Shown one piece after another: positions 8,676-16,374 of a DNA stretch of 36,925 nucleotides. The notes under the pieces are model-generated. The model had not been told where the DNA came from. It ran no database searches and worked only from the letters and a program-made list of their open reading frames with translations. The stretch spans positions 1-36,925 of the forward strand of contig NZ_URFY01000043.1 in assembly GCF_900547205.1 (NCBI RefSeq), read 5' to 3'. This DNA comes from an uncultured Bacteroides sp. (GTDB taxonomy: Bacteria > Bacteroidota > Bacteroidia > Bacteroidales > Bacteroidaceae). The position numbers and the translations under genes were made by a program. Within the stretch, counting starts at the first letter, position 1; each line of letters starts with the position of its first letter.

Positions 8676-9038
8676 TTATGATTCTTCGTCTTCAATAATG
8701 TTTATCAAATCTTCAAGCTCTTTTTTGCTAATCTTGCGGTCGCGAACAAAAAAGGATACCATTTCTTTATACGATCCGGTAAAATAGTTGCTAACTATTC
8801 CATTCAGAAAGTTGCGTTTATAATCACTTTCTTTCACTAATGGATGATATTGAATCGAGTTTCCCAATTTAAAAGGAGACAAATACTCTTTCTTCTCCAG
8901 ATTGCGGACTACCGATGCCACACTTGTATAAGGTGGTTTGGGGTCGGGCATCTCATTCACAATTTCCCGTATGAAACTGGGTCCCAGTTTCCAGAAGTAA
9001 ATCATCACGTCTTCCTCTTGTTGCGTCAATCTTTCCAT
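8676..9038 (-). CDS. BlaI/MecI/CopY-family repressor
   Basis: A 120-aa cytosolic protein that begins with the BlaI winged-helix signature MERLTQQEEDVMIYFW and contains YTSVASVVRNLEKKEYL as the recognition region (residues about 37-53). The C-terminal half is charged and suits dimerisation. It is the partner repressor of the downstream M56 protease, which would cleave it to lift repression. The promoter carries an inverted repeat over the -7 box, consistent with self-repression. The target genes beyond this operon are unknown. Confidence 0.88.
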   Translation of the reverse strand: MERLTQQEEDVMIYFWKLGPSFIREIVNEMPDPKPPYTSVASVVRNLEKKEYLSPFKLGNSIQYHPLVKESDYKRNFLNGIVSNYFTGSYKEMVSFFVRDRKISKKELEDLINIIEDEES

Positions 9039-9064
9039 TATATTATTTATTAATATTGAATATC

Positions 9065-9106
9065 AATCTACTAATTTTAAGCAAATCTACGAATGTTAAG
9101 TAGATT
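9065..9106 (-). promoter_or_regulatory. blaI promoter overlapped by a probable BlaI operator
   Basis: The minus-strand -7 element TAGATTTG (9082-9089) sits inside the inverted repeat AATCTAC (9084-9090) / GTAGATT (9100-9106), a perfect 7-bp dyad with a 9-nt spacer. A third half-site AATCTAC lies at 9065-9071. BlaI proteins bind short dyads over their own promoter, so these are good operator candidates. Confidence 0.55.
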
Positions 9107-9197
9107 ATCTATATTTATTTATGTAAATATTGTTAAGAAGCAAAAGAATTATCTCTAAAAAAGTATTAGAACATCAGGCTTATTGAAAATATATTTA

Positions 9198-9205
9198 TAG
9201 CTTTG
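9198..9205 (+). promoter_or_regulatory. -7 element of the TrmH gene
   Basis: TAGCTTTG fits TAnnTTTG. Transcription would start near 9211, leaving a leader of about 20 nt before the ATG at 9230. No TTTG at -33 is evident. Confidence 0.5.
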
Positions 9206-9229
9206 CCACAGATTATAGATTAAATAAGA

Positions 9230-9988
9230 ATGTTAAGCAAAAACAAAATCAAGTATATCCACTCGTTGGAACAGAAGAAAGTGCGTAAAGAGGAAGGTGT
9301 GTTCCTTGCCGAAGGTCCTAAATTGGTCGGTGATTTATTGGGACATTTCCATTGTCGCTTTCTCGCGGCTACTCCTGCTTGGCTGGGAGAACATGCTTCC
9401 ATTTCTAGTGACGAGATAGTTTCGGTCGATGCAGAAGACCTCAAACGTGCCAGTTTACTAAAGACACCTCAGCAAGTTCTTGCAATTTTTGAGCAGCCGA
9501 ATTATGAGTTACATAAGGAGATAGCAACTAATTCTCTTTGTCTGGCATTAGACGATGTTCAGGACCCGGGAAATCTGGGAACTATCGTTCGTTTGGCCGA
9601 TTGGTTTGGTATCGAGCATATCATATGTTCACAGAATACAGTAGACGTTTATAATCCAAAAACTGTGCAAGCCACTATGGGGGGCATTGCGCGGGTGAAA
9701 GTGCATTATACTTCTCTACCCGATTTTATTCGTTCGCTGAAGGATGTGCCAGTATTTGGTACTTTTCTCGATGGAAAGAATATGTACGAACAGCCGTTGA
9801 GTGCTAATGGGCTGATAGTGATGGGAAATGAAGGAAATGGAATTGGAAAAGAAGTGGAGACATTGATTAATAGAAAACTTTATATTCCTAATTATCCCCA
9901 AGGGCAGGAGACTTCCGAATCGCTTAATGTAGCTATTGCTACCGCAGTAGTCTGTGCCGAGTTTCGGCGACAGGCTGCATGGAAGTAA
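9230..9988 (+). CDS. TrmH/SpoU-family RNA 2'-O-methyltransferase
   Basis: A 252-aa SPOUT methyltransferase. An N-terminal substrate-binding segment (residues 1-95) contains EGVFLAEGPKLV. The catalytic domain carries motif 1 NLGTIVR (115-121), motif 2 GNEGNGI (199-205) and motif 3 SESLNVAIATAV (229-240), which form the knotted SAM site. It should methylate a ribose in rRNA or tRNA; the exact nucleotide cannot be told. The gene is divergent from blaI. Its last 50 nt overlap the convergent small gene ending at 9939. Confidence 0.9.
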   Translation: MLSKNKIKYIHSLEQKKVRKEEGVFLAEGPKLVGDLLGHFHCRFLAATPAWLGEHASISSDEIVSVDAEDLKRASLLKTPQQVLAIFEQPNYELHKEIATNSLCLALDDVQDPGNLGTIVRLADWFGIEHIICSQNTVDVYNPKTVQATMGGIARVKVHYTSLPDFIRSLKDVPVFGTFLDGKNMYEQPLSANGLIVMGNEGNGIGKEVETLINRKLYIPNYPQGQETSESLNVAIATAVVCAEFRRQAAWK

Positions 9989-10439
9989 AATCAAAGGGAT
10001 AGAATAAGCAAGGGAACAACGCTTCTTTAAAGACGAGAGTATCTCCACTCTCCTCCTTCAGGAAGGAGAAGTACCCGTAGGAGGAGGTGGTAGGTGAATG
10101 CATCACTTCTTGATTTTCAATGCTGATGGAACACCTACCACCCCGGCTTTCAGCCACCCCTCCTTCCTGAAGGAGGGGAGTTGGAGATACTATTGGCTTG
10201 TGGGGTAAATCTAAGCTAAAGATATATTCTATTTCCGATGTGCATTCATTATTTTCCAGTCTAGCTATTTCGCTTTCAGTAAGTAACGCAATAACTCCTG
10301 GCAACCATTCCACCGATTCCATTTCTTCTTTCAGTGGAAACACCCTTTGAATCGTTCCTTCATCAGTAACTTCGACTACCTGTTGTTTCAGATAGCCGGC
10401 CTCGGGCAAAAATAAGTAATGTGATGCAAATCGTTTCAT
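9939..10439 (-). CDS. Small hypothetical protein interrupted in frame by a palindromic element
   Basis: A 166-aa reading frame beginning MKRFASHYLFLPEAGYL at the ATG 10437-10439, 4 nt after the DUF4296 gene. The first 82 residues (LKQQVVEV, ESVEWLPGVIALL) and the last 32 (LVFKEALFPCL, YPFDFTSMQPVAETRHR) look like one compact conserved protein. Residues about 84-133 are encoded by an inverted-repeat element (10038-10191) and read as low-quality Ser/Gly/Glu-rich sequence. Without it the protein would be about 116 aa. I do not know its function; the ending resembles a small family found after lspA and DUF4296 genes in Bacteroidales. The 3' end overlaps the TrmH gene by 50 nt. The frame also opens upstream to 10541, inside the previous gene, and I reject that start. 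Confidence 0.6.
   Translation of the reverse strand: MKRFASHYLFLPEAGYLKQQVVEVTDEGTIQRVFPLKEEMESVEWLPGVIALLTESEIARLENNECTSEIEYIFSLDLPHKPIVSPTPLLQEGGVAESRGGRCSISIENQEVMHSPTTSSYGYFSFLKEESGDTLVFKEALFPCLFYPFDFTSMQPVAETRHRLLR
10038..10191. repeat. Palindromic REP/MITE-like element inside a coding frame
   Basis: The outer arms begin AGTATCTCCA and end TGGAGATACT, and match over about 28 bp with one indel and one mismatch. Each arm includes a CTCCTT-CAGG-AAGGAG mini-hairpin. Inner arms GGTGGTAGGTG (10086-10096) and CACCTACCACC (10132-10142) are a perfect 11-bp inverted pair. The whole could fold as one long hairpin. Taking TATCTCC...GGAGATA (10040-10189) as borders gives 150 bp, a multiple of three. 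No clear target duplication is visible. Confidence 0.75.
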
Positions 10440-10443
10440 AACA

Positions 10444-11517
10444 CTATTGAGCTTGGCGTCTTTGCTGTTGCCTGCGCTGATTTGTCTGTCGCTCTCTTCT
10501 TTGTTCGAGCCTTTCTTGCTGGATGCGCTGTTCCACTTCAATCTGCTCCGGCTTCTTCTCGCGATGAGTACCCGTACGGCGACGGTTCATCTCTTCCGGA
10601 GTGAGACGTTGTGCTTCCTCCTCTTCCTGTATTTCAGCCTTCTTCAGCGAATCTGCTATAATCTTATCCGATATTTTCTTTAAAGAATCTGTCTTCAATA
10701 CTTCTATCTTATTCAGCGAATCACGAACAGCAAATGCAAGTGTATCTGTGCAATGATAACGGGTCATAACGAAACGATCCGCCAATAACGGTCCGCCCTT
10801 CTCTTCTCCCAATCTCGGATAATAGATAAAACCTTTTATCTCTTTCATTGCTCCCAACGTGTCGGCATACAGACGTATTTGCTGAACACCCGGATTGGTT
10901 ACAGTTTGCAGATGATTTATAGTATCTTTTTCATAAATTACCTGCATTGCCATCATCACAGCTCTCAAAGAGTCGGTAAGCATCGGCTCCAAGAAACGAT
11001 AATTCACTTCCCAAACCAGCGTATCACGGTCTTTGTAATTACTATCAGTCGGCAATACGAATGCATAACGATTGTTCGTCATATCACCCGTCAGGCGTAT
11101 CATACGCACCCAAGGCCATACATCGATACTATCGCCAGGCTGTGTCATCTCGGGTTTCTTATCACGCAAGGCTATTAAATGATTCACCTCATCCTGCTGG
11201 TCTTTCAGGCGTTTCTTTACTTTCTCGTAAATTTTCGATAATGTTTCTGTATTACGTGTATACCATACCATGGACGAATCGAATACCGCCTTGGTAGTGC
11301 CGTGCTTTTTGAAAATGGCATCTACATACAATGCTTTCTTATAATTCTCATTATAAGGCAAATTGTCTCCCATAGACTTTGCCAAATGATAATCATACAA
11401 CAGATTCTCCATCTTCGATTCAGGAAGTACGTCGCTGGGCTTTTTTACTTTACAGCCCGTTACCGCAAGAACCAGCATACAGATAAAACACAGATGAAAT
11501 CGAAACTTATTTTTCAT
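10444..11517 (-). CDS. DUF4296-containing lipoprotein
   Basis: A 357-aa exported lipoprotein with signal MKNKFRFHLCFICMLVLAV and lipobox AVTGC (C22). The DUF4296-type N-terminal region follows (LPESKMENLLYDYHLAK, with YVDAIFKKHGTT and FDSSMVWYTRN), covering about residues 30-115. The rest is a beta-rich region and a C-terminal Gln/Arg/Glu tail (about residues 295-357) that looks like a charged coiled coil. The function is unknown. The start is the ATG at 11517; an in-frame TTG three codons earlier is less likely. It overlaps the end of lspA by 11 nt, so the two are translationally linked. Confidence 0.8.
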   Translation of the reverse strand: MKNKFRFHLCFICMLVLAVTGCKVKKPSDVLPESKMENLLYDYHLAKSMGDNLPYNENYKKALYVDAIFKKHGTTKAVFDSSMVWYTRNTETLSKIYEKVKKRLKDQQDEVNHLIALRDKKPEMTQPGDSIDVWPWVRMIRLTGDMTNNRYAFVLPTDSNYKDRDTLVWEVNYRFLEPMLTDSLRAVMMAMQVIYEKDTINHLQTVTNPGVQQIRLYADTLGAMKEIKGFIYYPRLGEEKGGPLLADRFVMTRYHCTDTLAFAVRDSLNKIEVLKTDSLKKISDKIIADSLKKAEIQEEEEAQRLTPEEMNRRRTGTHREKKPEQIEVEQRIQQERLEQRRERQTNQRRQQQRRQAQ

Positions 11518-12163
11518 GACCTGCAATTTCCTTTTTATCTTTATCCAACGAATGGCATGACTCGTTCAGATATTTACTATAGAAAAGTAATAAAGCTATG
11601 ATACCGCAACTAATGGCAGCATCTGCAAAATTAAAAATCGGGCTGAAGAATATAAAATGCTCCCCTCCTACGAACGGCATCCACATGGGCCAGTTCGCAT
11701 CTATAATCGGGAAGTAGAACATATCCACTACTTTGCCGTAGAACCAGGTTGAGTATCCGCCGCCTTCGGGCATAAAGCTGGCAATCTGCGAATGGGTGCT
11801 TTCATTGAAGATAACTCCATAGAATACACTATCTATTATATTTCCGAGTGCACCGGTGAGAATGAGCGCCACGCAGACGATGTATCCGGTTTTGAACCCT
11901 TTCTTTATAATCTTATAGAGATACCACCCTATTAAAGCTACCGCAACAATGCGGAAAGTCGTAAGGAATAACTTACCAAATATTTCCATACCGAAAGCCA
12001 TTCCGTTGTTTTCGGTGAAATAGATATAAAACCAATCCGTCACACGTTCGCTTTGATGCCAATACATATGAGTTTTAATCCAGATTTTAATAACCTGGTC
12101 GATAATCAGTACGGAAAAGATGACGATAAGGGCAATTGTTCCCTTCGTGAATAGTTTCTTCAT
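11507..12163 (-). CDS. lspA: Lipoprotein signal peptidase (signal peptidase II)
   Basis: A 218-aa inner-membrane aspartyl protease that removes signal peptides from prolipoproteins. Four hydrophobic helices are visible. The family motifs are IDQVIKIW (21-28), ENNGMAFGM (51-59), GALGNIIDS (104-112), VVDMFYFP with catalytic D147, and FNFADAAIS with catalytic D181. The roughly 30-residue stretch between GNIID and VVDM is longer than in E. coli and seems common in Bacteroidetes. It is encoded between the TraR/DksA-like gene and a lipoprotein that is itself a likely substrate. Confidence 0.95.
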   Translation of the reverse strand: MKKLFTKGTIALIVIFSVLIIDQVIKIWIKTHMYWHQSERVTDWFYIYFTENNGMAFGMEIFGKLFLTTFRIVAVALIGWYLYKIIKKGFKTGYIVCVALILTGALGNIIDSVFYGVIFNESTHSQIASFMPEGGGYSTWFYGKVVDMFYFPIIDANWPMWMPFVGGEHFIFFSPIFNFADAAISCGIIALLLFYSKYLNESCHSLDKDKKEIAGHEK

Positions 12164-12187
12164 GCGTTTATTATAAATTAAACATAA

Positions 12188-12235
12188 CGAGCTACAAGTG
12201 CCGTGCGTCGATATTGCGCAGCTACTTGTAGCTCG
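12188..12235. repeat. Perfect 12-bp inverted repeat between lspA and the DksA-like gene
   Basis: CGAGCTACAAGT (12188-12199) and ACTTGTAGCTCG (12224-12235) are exact inverted copies, 24 nt apart. A partial third copy (CGTAGCTTG) follows at about 12241. The hairpin lies inside the operon and might tune expression of lspA or protect mRNA ends. Similar AGCTACAAG strings are a common intergenic feature, so it may be a dispersed repeat. Confidence 0.6.
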
Positions 12236-12261
12236 TCACTCGTAGCTTGTGTAGCTATCTA

Positions 12262-12642
12262 TTATTTTTTACCACTGTTCTTTGCTTCGATGCTCAAAGT
12301 AGCATGAGGAACAGCGCGCAGACGTTCTGCCGGAATCAACTTACCGGTTTCACGGCAGATACCATACGTTTTATTCTCAATGCGAACCAAAGCAGCCTGC
12401 AATCCTTGAATGAACTTCAACTGACGTTGTGCCAGACGGGTTGTTTCTTCTTTAGAAAGTGTATTTGCACCTTCTTCCAACACTTTATATGTAGGAGATG
12501 TATCATCGGTATCGTTACCGTCCAATCCCATCAAACTCTTTTTCAACTGTTCATAGTCACGTTGTGCTAATTCCAGTTTCTCGTTAATAATGGCACGGAA
12601 TTCCTCGAGTTCCGCATCCGAATATCTGGTCTTTTCTGCCAT
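12262..12642 (-). CDS. TraR/DksA-like protein with degenerate zinc finger
   Basis: A 126-aa cytosolic protein. It has an N-terminal helical pair (about residues 8-38 and 62-88) with an acidic middle segment (DGNDTDDTSP, 41-50) where DksA carries its coiled-coil tip. The C-terminal finger reads YGICRETGKLIPAERLRAVP. Of the four zinc cysteines only C96 remains; the others are T99, S117 and A120. The family binds the RNA polymerase secondary channel and modulates initiation, but this member probably folds without zinc. It sits between ileS (35 nt) and lspA in one operon. Confidence 0.85.
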   Translation of the reverse strand: MAEKTRYSDAELEEFRAIINEKLELAQRDYEQLKKSLMGLDGNDTDDTSPTYKVLEEGANTLSKEETTRLAQRQLKFIQGLQAALVRIENKTYGICRETGKLIPAERLRAVPHATLSIEAKNSGKK

Positions 12643-12677
12643 AACTTTACTTTTTTAAACGGTTAATCAATTCGGTA

Positions 12678-15600
12678 TTAGTCTTTTATCACATTTACAA
12701 ACAAGGAGAAATCGTCAAAGTTAAGCTCTGTGCCGTTTGTCACCTCATCTGCAAGGTCAAGGGATGTACCTAAAACTTGGTTACAAATATAAGTATTATA
12801 TTCATTTACCGCATCATCTGTTTGCGTATTTTTCGAGATAGTAATCTTTATTTTATCCGTAATCTCGAAACCGCTTGATTTGCGGATATTTTGTATACGG
12901 TTCACCAGTTCGCGGGCAATACCTTCACGGCGCAACTCTTCGGTGATAGTCACTTCGAGCGCCACGGTCAGCTTGCCTTCGTTGGCAACCAGCCATCCCG
13001 GAATATCTTCACTGAAGATTTCAACGTCCGCAGCTTCGATTACAGCTTCTGCGCCATCAAGGTTCAGTGTATACTTTCCGTTCTTTTCCAGTTCGGCAAT
13101 TGCTTCCTGAGTCATTTCGCCAACAGCAGCGGCTACTGCCTTCATCTGTTTTCCGAATTTCGGTCCCAGTTTCTTAAAGTCGCACTTCACTTTCTTCACC
13201 AATACACCTGCCGCACCATCTACGAACTTGATTTCTTTGACGTTCACTTCGTTCATTATCAGGTTCTTCACGGCTTCGATGTGTGCCTTCTGCTCTTCGT
13301 CTACCACCGGAACCATGATGCACTGTAGCGGCTGGCGAACTTTAATGTTCACTTTACGACGCAATGCCAATACCATAGAAGTGACGTCCTGAGCCATCTG
13401 CATACGTGCTTCCAACTCCTTGTCAATCATTTCTTCCTGATATTCGGGGAATTTAGCCAGATGAACAGAAACAGCATTGTCGCGTCCGGTAGCAGTAATC
13501 AAATCCGTGTAAAGACGGTCTGCATAGAACGGAGAAATGGGCGACATCAGTTTTGCAACAGTTTCAAGGCAAGTATATAATGTCTGGTAAGCAGACAATT
13601 TATCTTGCGTAAATTCACCGCCCCAAAAACGTTTACGGTTCAGGCGAACGTACCAGTTGGACAAGTTATCGTTGACAAAATCAGAAATCAGACGTCCTGC
13701 CTTCGTAGGTTCGTATTCGTTATAGCAAGTATCTACTTCTTTTATTAAGGTGTTCAAAACAGATAGAATCCAACGGTCGATTTCCGGACGTTCCGCCATC
13801 GGCACGTCGGCTTCCTTATATTCAAATCCGTCCACATTGGCATAAAGCGCAAAGAACGAATAAGTATTGTATAAAGTACCGAAGAATTTGCGACGCACTT
13901 CTTCGATTCCTTCAACGTCGAACTTCAAGTTGTCCCACGGAGAAGAGTTCGTAATCATGTACCAACGCAATGGGTCGGAACCGTACTTCTCGATAGTAGC
14001 AAACGGGTCGACGGCATTATTCAGTCGTTTGGACATCTTGTTGCCATTCTTGTCGAGCACCAATCCGTTGGAAATTACAGCTTTATAGGACACACTGTCG
14101 AACACCATAGTAGCGATAGCGTGCAGCGTAAAGAACCAACCGCGTGTCTGGTCCACTCCTTCCGCGATAAAGTCTGCCGGATAAACCTGGCGGCTATCTA
14201 GAAGTTCTTTGTTTTCAAACGGATAATGAATCTGCGCATAAGGCATGGCACCCGAGTCGAACCAAACGTCAATCAAATCCGATTCACGCTTCATCGGCTG
14301 TCCGTCTTTCGATACCAGGATGATATCGTCTACATACGGGCGGTGAAGGTCGATTTTATCATAATTCTCTTCGGTGTATTCGCCCGGCACAAAACCTCTA
14401 TCCTTATATGGATTCGATTTCATGAATCCGGCAGCAACCGATTTCTCAATTTCATTATATAGTTCTTCTACCGATTCGATACATTTCTCGTCCGTGCCAT
14501 CCTCAGAACGCCAGATAGGCAGCGGAGTACCCCAATAGCGTGAACGGCTCAGGTTCCAGTCGTTCAGGTTTTCGAGCCACTTGCCGAAACGTCCTGTTCC
14601 GGTGGATTCCGGCTTCCAGTTGATGGTTTTGTTTAGTTCCATCATGCGTTCTTTGCAGGCAGTAGAGCGGATAAACCAGCTATCCAGCGGATAGTAAAGC
14701 ACCGGTTTGTCCGTACGCCAGCAATGCGGGTAGTTGTGGACGTGCTTTTCTATTTTGAAAGCCTTGTTCTCTGCTTTCATCATCATGGCAATCACAATAT
14801 CCAGAGATTCGGCAGCTTGTGCCGCTTTCTCGTCGAATTTGCCGTCAACCATAAATTGAGGGTCATAGGCATTCTTCACCCATGCACCTTGATATTCCTT
14901 GTATTTGTCTACATCCACACATTCCTTCACGAAGGTTTCGTCCAGTTCATCTATCAAGTAGAATTTACCTGTCAGGTCCACCATCGGGCGGGTTTCACCT
15001 TTCTTATTTATCATGAAGAGCGCCGGGATACCTGCTGCACGAGCCACGTTAGCATCATCCGCACCAAAAGTAGGTGCGATATGAACGATACCCGTACCGT
15101 CTTCGGTCGTTACATAATCACCCGGAATCACACGGAAGGCTTTATCGCTTGCCTTCCAACTGCCGTCTTCCGCCACTTCCACGGGTTTCACCCAAGGAAT
15201 CAGTTGCTCGTATTCCATGCCGATAAGGTCAGTTCCTTTATATTCGGCAATAACTTTGAACGGAACGAGTTTGTCTCCCGGCTTGTAATCTTCCAGTTTC
15301 AAATCGGCAGCTTTCGGATTGAAGTGTGTGTTCAATAAAGCTTTTGCCAGAACCACTGTAATCGGTTCTCCGGTATATGAATTATAAGACTGAACGGCTA
15401 CATAATCTATCTTCGGTCCCACGCAAAGAGCAGTGTTTGAGGGCAATGTCCAAGGCGTAGTGGTCCATGCTATAAAATAAGGAGTCCCCCACTTTGCCAT
15501 TTCCGGTTTGGGGTTCTTCATCTTAAATTGGGCAACGGCTGTAGTATCCTTTACGTCGCGGTAGCAACCCGGTTGGTTCAACTCGTGCGAGCTCAATCCT

Positions 15601-16166
15601 GTTCCGGCAGCCGGCGAATACGGTTGGATGGTATATCCTTTATATAGCAAGCCTTTTTTGTGCAGTTGCTTCAGCAGCCACCACAAAGTTTCGATATAAC
15701 GATTGTCATACGTGATATAAGGGTGCTTCATATCCACCCAATATCCCATCTTGTGAGTCAAGTCCTCCCATTCTTTGGTGTACTTCATCACGTCCTTGCG
15801 GCAGGCAGCATTGTAGTCGGCAACAGAGATTTTCTTACCAATATCCTCTTTAGTGATGCCTAATGCTTTTTCTACACTTAGTTCCACAGGCAGTCCGTGC
15901 GTGTCCCATCCGGCTTTACGCTTTACCTGATAACCTTTCATTGTTTTGTAACGGCAGAAAATATCTTTAATAGTACGAGCCATTACATGGTGAATGCCCG
16001 GCATACCGTTAGCCGAGGGAGGTCCTTCGAAAAATACAAACGAAGGACAGCCATCACGTTCTGTCATACTCTTGGCGAAAACCATGTTCTCGTCCCATTT
16101 CTTCAGCACATCTTTGTTCACCTGTGAAAGGTCAAACTGCGAATATTCAGTAAATCTCTTACCCAT
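12678..16166 (-). CDS. ileS: Isoleucyl-tRNA synthetase
   Basis: A 1162-aa class I synthetase that charges tRNA-Ile. The ATP-site HIGH-type motif is GMPGIHH (54-60) and the KMSKR loop is near residue 706. The conserved GWDTHGLPVE and the editing-domain region (WTTTPWTLPSNTAL) are present, and the anticodon-binding part lies after about residue 760. The length and the C-terminal extension suggest the eukaryote-like clade rather than the shorter E. coli type; this is inferred from overall pattern only. It heads the ileS-DksA-lspA-DUF4296 operon. No leader structure such as a T-box is visible. Confidence 0.95.
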   Translation of the reverse strand: MGKRFTEYSQFDLSQVNKDVLKKWDENMVFAKSMTERDGCPSFVFFEGPPSANGMPGIHHVMARTIKDIFCRYKTMKGYQVKRKAGWDTHGLPVELSVEKALGITKEDIGKKISVADYNAACRKDVMKYTKEWEDLTHKMGYWVDMKHPYITYDNRYIETLWWLLKQLHKKGLLYKGYTIQPYSPAAGTGLSSHELNQPGCYRDVKDTTAVAQFKMKNPKPEMAKWGTPYFIAWTTTPWTLPSNTALCVGPKIDYVAVQSYNSYTGEPITVVLAKALLNTHFNPKAADLKLEDYKPGDKLVPFKVIAEYKGTDLIGMEYEQLIPWVKPVEVAEDGSWKASDKAFRVIPGDYVTTEDGTGIVHIAPTFGADDANVARAAGIPALFMINKKGETRPMVDLTGKFYLIDELDETFVKECVDVDKYKEYQGAWVKNAYDPQFMVDGKFDEKAAQAAESLDIVIAMMMKAENKAFKIEKHVHNYPHCWRTDKPVLYYPLDSWFIRSTACKERMMELNKTINWKPESTGTGRFGKWLENLNDWNLSRSRYWGTPLPIWRSEDGTDEKCIESVEELYNEIEKSVAAGFMKSNPYKDRGFVPGEYTEENYDKIDLHRPYVDDIILVSKDGQPMKRESDLIDVWFDSGAMPYAQIHYPFENKELLDSRQVYPADFIAEGVDQTRGWFFTLHAIATMVFDSVSYKAVISNGLVLDKNGNKMSKRLNNAVDPFATIEKYGSDPLRWYMITNSSPWDNLKFDVEGIEEVRRKFFGTLYNTYSFFALYANVDGFEYKEADVPMAERPEIDRWILSVLNTLIKEVDTCYNEYEPTKAGRLISDFVNDNLSNWYVRLNRKRFWGGEFTQDKLSAYQTLYTCLETVAKLMSPISPFYADRLYTDLITATGRDNAVSVHLAKFPEYQEEMIDKELEARMQMAQDVTSMVLALRRKVNIKVRQPLQCIMVPVVDEEQKAHIEAVKNLIMNEVNVKEIKFVDGAAGVLVKKVKCDFKKLGPKFGKQMKAVAAAVGEMTQEAIAELEKNGKYTLNLDGAEAVIEAADVEIFSEDIPGWLVANEGKLTVALEVTITEELRREGIARELVNRIQNIRKSSGFEITDKIKITISKNTQTDDAVNEYNTYICNQVLGTSLDLADEVTNGTELNFDDFSLFVNVIKD

Positions 16167-16229
16167 ATCTGTATCTGATTTTACTATTTACAATTTACAA
16201 TTTGAGGGGTATCCCCGTTTTTAAGGGTG

Positions 16230-16263
16230 CAAATTTACAAAAACATTTGTTTAGTTGAGCAAA
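16230..16263 (-). promoter_or_regulatory. Promoter of the ileS operon
   Basis: Minus-strand TTTG (16260-16263), a 22-nt spacer and TAAATTTG (16230-16237). The leader of about 60 nt contains a small GGGG-TAT-CCCC hairpin and an ATTTACA direct repeat (16186-16203). Confidence 0.55.
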
Positions 16264-16374
16264 AAGCCAAGACTTTTATCGGATTCAAGCAAAGTTAGTG
16301 TGCATAAACAGCCTTTGCCCTAAACAAAACGGGTAACTCCTTGTTTTAGTGAGAAATCTAAAAGCACTTAACTT

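Noticed and set aside
14724..15338. A 204-codon open frame opposite ileS
   Set aside because: Antisense shadow of a strongly conserved gene with no promoter or protein-like features.
16167..16229. T-box leader before ileS
   Set aside because: The leader is short and lacks the T-box sequence and antiterminator.
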